Assembly (NCBI GenBank): GCA_005801395.1
Contig: SYDV01000262.1
Coordinates: 1 to 12,556 of the forward strand
DNA length: 12,556 bases
Direction of reading: 5' to 3'
DNA from: Planctomycetia bacterium
GTDB taxonomy: Bacteria; Planctomycetota; UBA11346
Positions 1 to 6,817 of this stretch are shown one piece after another. Both the position numbers and the translations under genes were made by a program. The notes under the pieces were generated by a model. The model worked only from the letters and a program-made list of their open reading frames with translations. It had not been told where the DNA came from and ran no database searches. Numbering within the stretch: position 1 is the stretch's first letter; every line of letters starts with the position of its first letter.

Positions 1-485
1 AATTTCCAATGACTGCTGTCTATTGGGGTCCCCTTTAAGGCAATAATTACCAGCCCTAAAGTCGCGTATCCCAAAACCAAGTACCACATGTTTAAAATGC
101 GAATAGATATAAAAAATGCGACCGCTAATATGTCAATTCCAAGAAATGCCAACCTAGCCCAACCACGCAAATAATCACCAGGGTCGTTATTTCTATATAA
201 ATCGGAAATAACATATCCTGCAGATGTGATGAATAAACTACAAATTAAGAAAGATACTGGCTTCCATAGCCAAACTTGCTGCCTGCATTCGGAACGGTGA
301 ATAAAAAATCTATCAAAAATAAAAAATGGTAATAGCGCCACAAATAATAATTCGCCAACGAAGAGCTCTCCCCCAAGAATAAAAGATAGGTGCATGCATG
401 CACCACAAACCATGGCCATAACTGACGGCCATGACCTTGGTAAAACTTGAAATTCTTCTTCCTTCGATACCAGATTGCCTTGCAT
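1..485 (-). CDS. Polytopic membrane protein, O-antigen ligase/polymerase-like, N-terminal part (runs off left edge)
   Basis: An open minus-strand frame begins at an ATG (complement of 483-485) and stays open to base 1, giving 161 residues without a stop, so the C-terminal part lies outside the window. It starts MQGNLVSKEE and contains about five hydrophobic segments, near residues 20-37, 41-58, 76-95, 113-130 and 133-151. The stretch GGELFVGELLFVALLPFFIF and the later ISDLYRNND...DYLRGWARL resemble the first half of Wzy/WaaL-like inner-membrane polymerases or ligases seen in exopolysaccharide loci; the catalytic periplasmic loop is not in view, so the family call is tentative. The frame is open upstream to a stop at 545-543, and a TTG at 494 is an alternative start; no convincing Shine-Dalgarno precedes either. 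It lies 94 bases after the MBG-LamG gene on the same strand and may be co-transcribed with it. A second ligase-like protein is encoded at 6818-9301. Confidence 0.6.
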   Translation of the reverse strand, partial: MQGNLVSKEEEFQVLPRSWPSVMAMVCGACMHLSFILGGELFVGELLFVALLPFFIFDRFFIHRSECRQQVWLWKPVSFLICSLFITSAGYVISDLYRNNDPGDYLRGWARLAFLGIDILAVAFFISIRILNMWYLVLGYATLGLVIIALKGTPIDSSHWK

Positions 486-579
486 GATGCTCAATACTGT
501 CCGTGTGCCATATGCAAGACAAGCGGATAAGCGCTTTCGCTTTTATACCTGATGATTTGAACAACTCAATTTCCTCGTC

Positions 580-3500
580 CTATGAGTTGCCGCTCAATCC
601 ATTGAATTTTAAGGTCTGTACTTCGCTAGGATTGAGCGCTCGTCCATATATACGGACGTCGTCCATTCTGCCTTCCATTTGATGACCGAAAAGCAGTCGG
701 TAGACACTTTGGTTCATGCGAAGTGCTCCCGTTTTATTTTCCACTCTCATGTTTCCGTCAATATAGATTTTTAGACTCACACCATCAAAAACACCGGCTA
801 TATGCGTCCACTTTCCAAATTCACTAACTGGAGCTTGAACTTCAATTCTGTCACCGATACCAATTCCTGTTAAGATTCTAAGCCCCAAAGAATTTGTCTG
901 TGGCTCTAAGACGCCAAAATGAAAGCCTTTATTGTCCTCCCAAACTTGGTTTGAGAGTATAACAGGGTACTGACCATTCATTTGATTTATTTGATTCGAA
1001 TTGAAAACCCAAGCCGTAATAGAAAATTGATCCAGGTGCAAAGCTAATCCATCTTCGGATATTCCGTAACTAGCTCCATTTAATTCAATCGCGCCTTCAA
1101 TGGTTCCCGTTTGCCAACTCGAACCATTGGGAAGTTGAAGGTGAATTTTATTTCCGCTACTATCGAAAGCCACCGCACCCTCTTTTTCGTCGAGTCTCCA
1201 ATATGCGAGTAAGTCCTGATTTAAATCATCATTTGCATAGACGGTAACATACGTGTCTTCAAATGAATATAAATCGCCATCTGTCACAATGATTCGGAAA
1301 GCATAACCGCCCGACTTTGTAAATACCACCGAAGTTGAAGATGCGTTAGCTTGATAAATTTGCACTGGGGCTGGGCCATTCAACATTATCCAAGAACAGT
1401 GCAATGCATTCACCGGAACGGTATCATCGATTAACTCCGCCGTAAGGTTGGTCAATTCTGTCAACGTTACAATTTGATGATTGTTACTTATAGTAATTAC
1501 TGGTGCGGCATTACTTGGCGCAGTGCCTGCGATCGCTTTTAATTCGCTAACAGACAACGCTCTGGAGTACATTCGAAAATCGTCAATCTTGCCATTATAT
1601 TGTGCCCCTACTCGCAACTGCCAATCTGGAGAATAATTTATTGTCAGAACGCCAACTTGAGAAGAGTTTAAAAGCACACCATTGCGATATACCTGCATTT
1701 TATCGCCATCGTATGCAACCGCCAAATGAACCCATTCGTTTATGCTGTCTTCCGTAAAGGAGAGGATTTTACGGTCCTCGACTGACTGACCATTCATGAT
1801 CATGAAATGGAGGTCGTTTGAATCTCCAAAGGTTCCAAAATAATAGCCCGAATTACCCTCGTAGTTCAGTGTGTTAAAAAGCGATGTGTACGCATACATT
1901 TTGGACAGTTTAACATTGGAATTAATCCAAATTGCAACCGTAAATTGTTGCGTTTGCCAACCCTGATTTGCGGCTGAAATTACATATTCTTCCCCATTCA
2001 AAGATAGGCACTTTCCTAATTTCCCTGGCACATGAATCGCTGCCTCCTGTAAGTTCCCTGCTAGACTTCCAACATATCCTAATTCTCCTTCTTTGTTTTC
2101 GCTCCTGGTGTTATCTTGAACAATATACCCACTCTTTTCGTCAAACGTCCAATGTAAAACAAGATCATCGGGCGCCTGAACCTTGACAAAAGCGATGGCC
2201 AGGTCGACGCTCCCGTAATCATCTGACATGGTGTAAGTGAAAGAATCCGATCCGATAAATTCCTGATTTGGGCTGTACACCAATGATTGGCCATCTCCAC
2301 CCATTGACACTATGCCGTGTGTCGGCTGTCCATATTCGACAATTTGTGCGACGCCACTTGCAACGGTGTCATTTGCTAAGACTGGTACCGAGATGGGTGT
2401 GTTTACACTAGTTGTCGCATCGTCATCAACTGCCCTGGGGCGAGCAAAAATTATGAGCGTTGAGCTTGCGCTGCCAACGTAATTCATGTCTGTAATTTGT
2501 GCTAAAACTGGATAAGCGCCAACCTGAATAGGTTCAATGACGCTATTATTATACGTCACCGCTACATTAAGTTGGCTTGGGTCAGTCACGACCGACACCG
2601 CATGCGATTTATAGTCAAAAACCTGACTGAGATTTGACAACACGATGGTGGCCTGTGCTTTCTGAACAACCAACGTCCGGGTTCTTCTTCCTTGATAATT
2701 ACTTTCATTAATCGTCCCAACTACGGTATATCTGCCTGCATTTATCGGCGCAGTAGCTTGCCCATTATACGTTATAACTACGGCTAGACCTGTTGGGTTT
2801 GTTGCGGCCAATGCCTCTCTTGGATCGCCATTATATACTTGGAGTAAATTACTAAGCGTAACTGTTGCCGTCGCCTTTCGCACGACCAAGGTTCTTGATG
2901 AGGAGCCGCTATAATTATTATCCACAACCGTCGCCACCACGCGATAGGATCCGGCGTTTATTGGGGCAATGGGTAAACCTGCATAAGTAACCGTTTTTGC
3001 CAAATTAGCTGGGACCGTTGAGACTGAAACTTCTCGTATGTTTCCATTATAGGTTTGTCGTAAATCTGATACCGATACGGTGGCTCGCGCCTTTCTGACG
3101 ACGAGCGTCCTGGTCGATATACCGATATAATTTGGATTAGTAATAGTCCCGACAACAGTGTAGGACCCCGCATTTATTGGGGCAATGTCGCTGCCGTTAT
3201 AGGTCAGAGAATGCGATAAGTTTACCGGGCTGGTGGTAACGGTTACGTTGCGAGCGTATCCATTATACGTTTGAGTAAGGCCTGAAAGGCGCACGGTTGC
3301 TGTGGCTTGTTTTACTAACAGCGTAGCCGTTGATGTCCCTGCGTAATTGGTATCCGATACAGTGCCAATAACTTCGTAGGAACCTGCGTTAATTGGCGGA
3401 GTTACTGCACCTTCATAAGTAATATTGACCGTTTTTCCGGACGGAGAGGTCTTCGCTGTTACGACCCGTTGTTTTCCATTATAGGTTTGTGTTAAACCGC

Positions 3501-4359
3501 TCAGCGTGATCGTCACTGGAGCTTTAGTTATTTCTAAGCTACCAGTTACCGTGCCCGAATAATTGGCATTGGTCACAGTAGCTAAAATTGGATAAGTGCC
3601 CGCGTTTGTCGGAGCCGTACTACTACCGTCATAGAGCACTGACGTAGCAATTCCTGCGGTTGGTGACGTTGTAACCGTTACGACCCTTGGCGAGCCGTTA
3701 TATACTTGCTGCACATTCATCAAAGTTAGCGTCAGCGGTGCTGGTTTGACTTCATAAATTCCATTGGTTGGTATTACTTCATAGTCATTTGCTGAGCCAG
3801 CCCCAACGCGAATCGTATACGAACCAGCGTCTGAACTCCTCGTTACATCATGGCTAATCGATGGGATCATAGTAAGTACGGCTACTGTATCTGAAAATTT
3901 AAATCCACTATACGAAACCAACGGTGCCGTTGGTGCTTCATCATAAAATTTAGTCGCATTGGCCGTCACGGTTAACGGGGCCTTTGTCACGGTCACTGAC
4001 ACGGTCTTGTCTGCTTTATTGTAGCGACTATTGGCTGAACCCGTTGGTGCAAATTTAGCCGACAATGAAACCGGCTGACCAGTCACATGTAAAATGGTAT
4101 TGAGCGCGGGCGTGTAGGTGACTTGACCAATTCCTGCCGCGACTAAATCGACTGTTGGATTTGCTGGGTCGACCACTATTGCAGTTGGAATCATGGTCCC
4201 ATAAACAAATGGAGCAGGAATATTCCAAATTATTTCTGGTTGAATTTTAGATGCTGCCGCCGCTTCTACACGTTGGCCAAAACCTGCCAGAATTAAACAA
4301 GCTACTGCAAACATCAACTTACTAACCAAGGGCGACTTTAAGTAGCTAACTTGCAACAT
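580..4359 (-). CDS. Large exported modular protein: MBG-type Ig repeats, cadherin-like domain, PKD-like domain and two LamG domains
   Basis: A 1259-residue protein. The N-terminus (KSPLVSK, then a hydrophobic run about residues 15-28, then QRVEA|AAA) is a Sec-type signal peptide with cleavage near residue 33. Residues about 44-126 resemble the Ig-like segment that ends in a KTVSVTVTKA strand, and 127-206 form an MBG_2-like domain. Residues 207-639 hold six tandem MBG-like repeats, each with a Q-x-Y-N-G motif and an A-P-I-N-A-G-S-Y motif. Residues 640-728 are a cadherin/Big_9-like module (VPVLANDT...DSFTYTMSDDYG). Two LamG/concanavalin-like domains (about 732-945 and 1049-1252) start LVLHWTFDE and LLAYWRLDE and end in KIDDFRMYSRALS and RMDDVRIYGRALN. 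A PKD-like segment (about 952-1041) lies between them. The start is supported by GGAGA six bases upstream. No PEP-CTERM, LPXTG or obvious type IX sorting tail is seen; the chain ends just after the second LamG domain. It is probably a secreted or surface matrix/adhesion protein; ligand unknown. Confidence 0.9.
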   Translation of the reverse strand: MLQVSYLKSPLVSKLMFAVACLILAGFGQRVEAAAASKIQPEIIWNIPAPFVYGTMIPTAIVVDPANPTVDLVAAGIGQVTYTPALNTILHVTGQPVSLSAKFAPTGSANSRYNKADKTVSVTVTKAPLTVTANATKFYDEAPTAPLVSYSGFKFSDTVAVLTMIPSISHDVTRSSDAGSYTIRVGAGSANDYEVIPTNGIYEVKPAPLTLTLMNVQQVYNGSPRVVTVTTSPTAGIATSVLYDGSSTAPTNAGTYPILATVTNANYSGTVTGSLEITKAPVTITLSGLTQTYNGKQRVVTAKTSPSGKTVNITYEGAVTPPINAGSYEVIGTVSDTNYAGTSTATLLVKQATATVRLSGLTQTYNGYARNVTVTTSPVNLSHSLTYNGSDIAPINAGSYTVVGTITNPNYIGISTRTLVVRKARATVSVSDLRQTYNGNIREVSVSTVPANLAKTVTYAGLPIAPINAGSYRVVATVVDNNYSGSSSRTLVVRKATATVTLSNLLQVYNGDPREALAATNPTGLAVVITYNGQATAPINAGRYTVVGTINESNYQGRRTRTLVVQKAQATIVLSNLSQVFDYKSHAVSVVTDPSQLNVAVTYNNSVIEPIQVGAYPVLAQITDMNYVGSASSTLIIFARPRAVDDDATTSVNTPISVPVLANDTVASGVAQIVEYGQPTHGIVSMGGDGQSLVYSPNQEFIGSDSFTYTMSDDYGSVDLAIAFVKVQAPDDLVLHWTFDEKSGYIVQDNTRSENKEGELGYVGSLAGNLQEAAIHVPGKLGKCLSLNGEEYVISAANQGWQTQQFTVAIWINSNVKLSKMYAYTSLFNTLNYEGNSGYYFGTFGDSNDLHFMIMNGQSVEDRKILSFTEDSINEWVHLAVAYDGDKMQVYRNGVLLNSSQVGVLTINYSPDWQLRVGAQYNGKIDDFRMYSRALSVSELKAIAGTAPSNAAPVITISNNHQIVTLTELTNLTAELIDDTVPVNALHCSWIMLNGPAPVQIYQANASSTSVVFTKSGGYAFRIIVTDGDLYSFEDTYVTVYANDDLNQDLLAYWRLDEKEGAVAFDSSGNKIHLQLPNGSSWQTGTIEGAIELNGASYGISEDGLALHLDQFSITAWVFNSNQINQMNGQYPVILSNQVWEDNKGFHFGVLEPQTNSLGLRILTGIGIGDRIEVQAPVSEFGKWTHIAGVFDGVSLKIYIDGNMRVENKTGALRMNQSVYRLLFGHQMEGRMDDVRIYGRALNPSEVQTLKFNGLSGNS
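2443..3741 (-). repeat. Six tandem MBG-like coding repeats, 216-base period
   Basis: Within the MBG-LamG gene six repeats cover residues 207-639. The tyrosine (Phe in the last) of the Q-x-Y-N-G motif falls at residues 220, 293, 365, 437, 509 and 581, and the last residue of the INAGSY motif at 256, 328, 400, 472, 544 and 616. The spacing is therefore 72 residues (216 bases) almost without exception, with one extra residue in the first unit. The DNA of the units is clearly diverged, so this is an old array and not a recent slippage or duplication product. The sixth unit is degenerate (FDYKS for YNG, IQVGAY for INAGSY), as is usual at the edge of an array. Confidence 0.85.
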
Positions 4360-4413
4360 AATTAGTCTCCAAAAAAATAACTTAATCTTTAGAAGTGCGA
4401 GCGAACGTTGTAC

Positions 4414-4436
4414 AGCTTATGAACCGAGCATAAGCT
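4414..4436. promoter_or_regulatory. Perfect 8-bp inverted repeat, candidate operator
   Basis: AGCTTATG and CATAAGCT flank a 7-base spacer (AACCGAG), forming a perfect dyad. The left arm begins 55 bases upstream of the minus-strand start codon. There is no following T-run, so an intrinsic terminator is unlikely. The size and position fit binding of a dimeric regulator to a divergent promoter. A partial echo, CATAAGAGCT, occurs at 4484-4493. Function is inferred only from symmetry and position. Confidence 0.4.
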
Positions 4437-4461
4437 AGCAAACAAAGTCTTCTCATCTTTA

Positions 4462-4478
4462 CTGACAAAGCTTGTCAG
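4462..4478. promoter_or_regulatory. Perfect 7-bp inverted repeat (CTGACAA-AGC-TTGTCAG), candidate operator or hairpin
   Basis: CTGACAA and TTGTCAG are exact reverse complements separated by 3 bases, 25 bases to the right of the previous dyad. As RNA it would be a short hairpin with a 3-base loop, but no T-run follows on either strand, which argues against a terminator. It lies about midway between the two divergent start codons, so it could be an operator for either or both units. Confidence 0.35.
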
Positions 4479-4654
4479 GGTTTCATAAGAGCTCTAGCCC
4501 TCATGTCGCACCCAAATGGGGTCATCTGTTACAATTCTGCCGCGCTCCAATTATGTCTTCGCAATTGATCAAGTCAGCCAGTCCCTTCCAGATCCAAAGT
4601 TTGCATATAGAGACAATTGGCACATCTTTGTGTCGTCAGATACGCTTGAGATCT

Positions 4655-6712
4655 ATGCCAACCCAATCATCCGACATCCCATCGCTCAGCCTTGCTGACC
4701 TATTCCAGTTAATTTGGCGACGACGCCGAACGGCTGGTGCAGCCATGGCGCTTACAGCGGCTCTGACTTTGATGGTCACGTTTAGCATGACGCCAATGTA
4801 CGAAGCAAATGCGACATTAGTTATGGAACGTAGTCGCAAGGCGGTTCAATTCGAGACAAACTCCGATGTCGGCCTTGAATACAGCGCACTAAATACCCAG
4901 CGTGATTTAATTCTCTCCACAGATATTTTAGAAAAAGCCATAAAGAATAGTGATCTGGGATTAAATCCCGCCTATCAAGTTCGATCGCCAACCGAAATTT
5001 TAGCTAAACGATTAGTGGTTACCACTGATCGTTATAGTTGGGTTGTTACGTTATCGTTGAAAGATGAAGACCCCAACCGCGCAGAGCGCGCTTTACGTGC
5101 CGTTTTAGATATTTTCTTTGAGGCTCAGGTGGAGCGGCAACGACAACGTGGGCAGGATGCCTTAGTATTTTTATCGACGCAGGTGGCAGAGACCGATCGT
5201 AAATTAGACCGCGCACGCATTGATCAAGAACGGTTTCAATCCGAGAAAAAAATTCTTACGTTAGATCCTGATCGTAACTTTATTGCCCAGGCTCTTGCGG
5301 AATTAACCGTCAAAGGCCAAACGCTTAATCAACAATTTGCTGCTAGTGAAGCCGTCGTACGCCAATTAGATGCAGCGGAAAGCCAAGCGCCCAAACCACG
5401 CATAGAAGCCCTACTCCGTGTCGAGCCTATTGCCAACAATGGACTGGTTGTTGAACAGCAACGGCGTTTGTTTTTAGTCGAAGCGCAACGTGCAGGATTA
5501 GCGCAGAAATATTTAGAAAAACACCCACGAATGCTGGAAGTAAATGAACAAGTAGCCCGCGAACAACGCAGCGTTGAAGAAGCGGCCAAACTTGCAGCAG
5601 ATGCCGTTCGCTCTGATTATCAAAAATTGCGCGATCAACGCCTTGATCAAGATGAGCGTATTCGCACGGAAGAACGTAATCTTGCCGCATATCGTTCCGA
5701 TTTAGTCCTGCTGCAACAGCTTATGACAAAAACTCAGTCGTTAGAAAAACTACTCGATCAATTGACGACTCGACTCCGTGAAGAAGAAGTGTCGACACGC
5801 TTAGAAGCCCAACAAGTTTCGGTCGCTGATCAACCCCGTGGTGGCACTGCTCCCGTCAATATGAATAAATCATTATTTGTAGCGGTGGCTTTATTCCTCG
5901 GTTTTTTTGCTGGGATTACAGCGCCATTAGCAGCTGAAGTGATTGACCGACGAATTCGTAATGTAGACGCTGCCATAGAAATATCTCGCATGAAAGTTCT
6001 CGCTGAAATTCCTTATTTAGCTGGTCTTGGCAGTTTAGGTCATGCCGATCATGGACAGCCATCTGATGTCGTCGAGGCATTTCGTGGCCTCAATGCTTCT
6101 TTACAATTAGCGTTGCCGCATCAGGAAAATATATGTCAGGTTTGGCTGGTTGTTTCGAGTATGCCCGGGGAAGGAAAGAGTACGGTCGCTGCACGTTGGG
6201 CCGCTGGCTTGGCGGCGGCTGGCAAGCAAGTATTGCTGGTTGATGCCGATTTGCGCAATCCTGGCCTGCACCGTGAATTGTCTGAGCCGGTAGAACGTGG
6301 TCTGGTCGCGTTACTCGCCGGTGAAACGGATGTAGCACCGAATCCAACCTCGCGTGAAAATTTACATTTTTTAACCGCTGGCGGCGTTCCCAATAATCCC
6401 GCGGAATTATTGCACAGTCATTGCCTGCCCGAATGGCTTTCCTTCTGCCGTGAGCGTTTTGATTATGTCATTATCGACTCACCTCCATTACTGCCAGTTT
6501 CAGATGCCTTGTTGATTGGCGCGCTGGTTGATGGATTGGTCATGGTGGTGCGTGAAGGGGTAACGACTCGCCGTGATTTAGGTGCCGTTATGGAAAAATT
6601 AGGTTCTCTACGTGAAAAGTCCTTGGGTTTCGTGTATAATGGCACACGCCGAGGTCACAGCGATTACCGCTATTACGCAGCTCCGCCCGCAGTACCCACT
6701 CCTCGTGGCTAA
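4655..6712 (+). CDS. Polysaccharide chain-length regulator / tyrosine autokinase (Wzc-type, Wzz domain fused to BY-kinase)
   Basis: Inner-membrane autokinase that controls chain length and export in Wzy-dependent exopolysaccharide or capsule assembly. I start it at the ATG at 4655 (MPTQSSDIPS), giving 685 residues, because the Wzz domain begins right there (LSLADLFQLIWRRRR). The frame is open further back to a TTG at 4472, but those 61 residues look non-coding. Transmembrane segment 1 lies at about 27-45, a periplasmic region rich in coiled coil at about 150-385, and segment 2 at about 405-427 after a Pro-containing stretch. The cytoplasmic BY-kinase has Walker A SSMPGEGKST (about 501-510, Lys508), Walker A' VLLVDADLRNP (about 526-536) and Walker B YVIIDSPP (about 604-611). 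The tail holds a small Tyr cluster (DYRYY, about 670-674), the expected autophosphorylation site. Fusion in one chain is the proteobacterial-style arrangement. It heads the plus-strand polysaccharide genes; no Wza exporter or Wzb phosphatase is in the window. Confidence 0.93.
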   Translation: MPTQSSDIPSLSLADLFQLIWRRRRTAGAAMALTAALTLMVTFSMTPMYEANATLVMERSRKAVQFETNSDVGLEYSALNTQRDLILSTDILEKAIKNSDLGLNPAYQVRSPTEILAKRLVVTTDRYSWVVTLSLKDEDPNRAERALRAVLDIFFEAQVERQRQRGQDALVFLSTQVAETDRKLDRARIDQERFQSEKKILTLDPDRNFIAQALAELTVKGQTLNQQFAASEAVVRQLDAAESQAPKPRIEALLRVEPIANNGLVVEQQRRLFLVEAQRAGLAQKYLEKHPRMLEVNEQVAREQRSVEEAAKLAADAVRSDYQKLRDQRLDQDERIRTEERNLAAYRSDLVLLQQLMTKTQSLEKLLDQLTTRLREEEVSTRLEAQQVSVADQPRGGTAPVNMNKSLFVAVALFLGFFAGITAPLAAEVIDRRIRNVDAAIEISRMKVLAEIPYLAGLGSLGHADHGQPSDVVEAFRGLNASLQLALPHQENICQVWLVVSSMPGEGKSTVAARWAAGLAAAGKQVLLVDADLRNPGLHRELSEPVERGLVALLAGETDVAPNPTSRENLHFLTAGGVPNNPAELLHSHCLPEWLSFCRERFDYVIIDSPPLLPVSDALLIGALVDGLVMVVREGVTTRRDLGAVMEKLGSLREKSLGFVYNGTRRGHSDYRYYAAPPAVPTPRG

Positions 6713-6817
6713 TACTGGCAGCGCTGACGTTTCCTCTGCTCGGCCTAGGTAAGGTGTATTACGGAACGCCGACTTGATGTACGTCTCAGACAATTTGCCC
6801 GTTTTGCTTGTGCAGGC

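Larger units (their letters stand above)
4360..4654. other. Divergent intergenic region between MBG-LamG gene and tyrosine autokinase gene
   Basis: These 295 bases must carry the promoters of both divergent transcription units. The GGAGA Shine-Dalgarno of the minus-strand gene is the complement of 4366-4370. For the plus-strand gene only a weak GAG (4648-4650) lies four bases before the ATG. The best plus-strand -35/-10 pair found by eye is TTGGCA (4617-4622), 17 bases, ATACGC (4640-4645), but the -10 is poor and so close to the start codon that it would give an almost leaderless message. No confident sigma-70 or sigma-54 promoter was recognised for either direction. Two perfect inverted repeats are listed separately. 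Confidence 0.5.

Noticed and set aside
529..542. AAGCG-CTTT-CGCTT stem-loop downstream of the MBG-LamG gene as a terminator
   Set aside because: The stem is only 5 bp; the T-rich side follows it on the plus strand, where no gene ends, and not on the minus strand where it would be needed.
313..564. Minus-strand 83-codon ORF beginning MFKSSGIKAK
   Set aside because: It overlaps, in another frame, the open frame from 485 to 1 that encodes a coherent hydrophobic protein; its own translation is rich in Arg, Cys and His and shows no membrane or domain pattern.
2443..3741. CRISPR-like or non-coding tandem repeat
   Set aside because: The periodicity is at the protein level in one long intact frame; the DNA units are diverged and there are no constant short repeats with unique spacers.
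4617..4645. TTGGCA-17-ATACGC promoter, or a sigma-54 site read from TGGCAC, before the autokinase gene
   Set aside because: The -10 is poor and too close to the start codon; the sigma-54 reading lacks the GC dinucleotide at the proper distance from GG.
4472..4654. Upstream extension of the tyrosine autokinase to a TTG at 4472
   Set aside because: The 61 extra residues look non-coding, have no ribosome-binding site, and precede the point where the Wzz domain normally starts.
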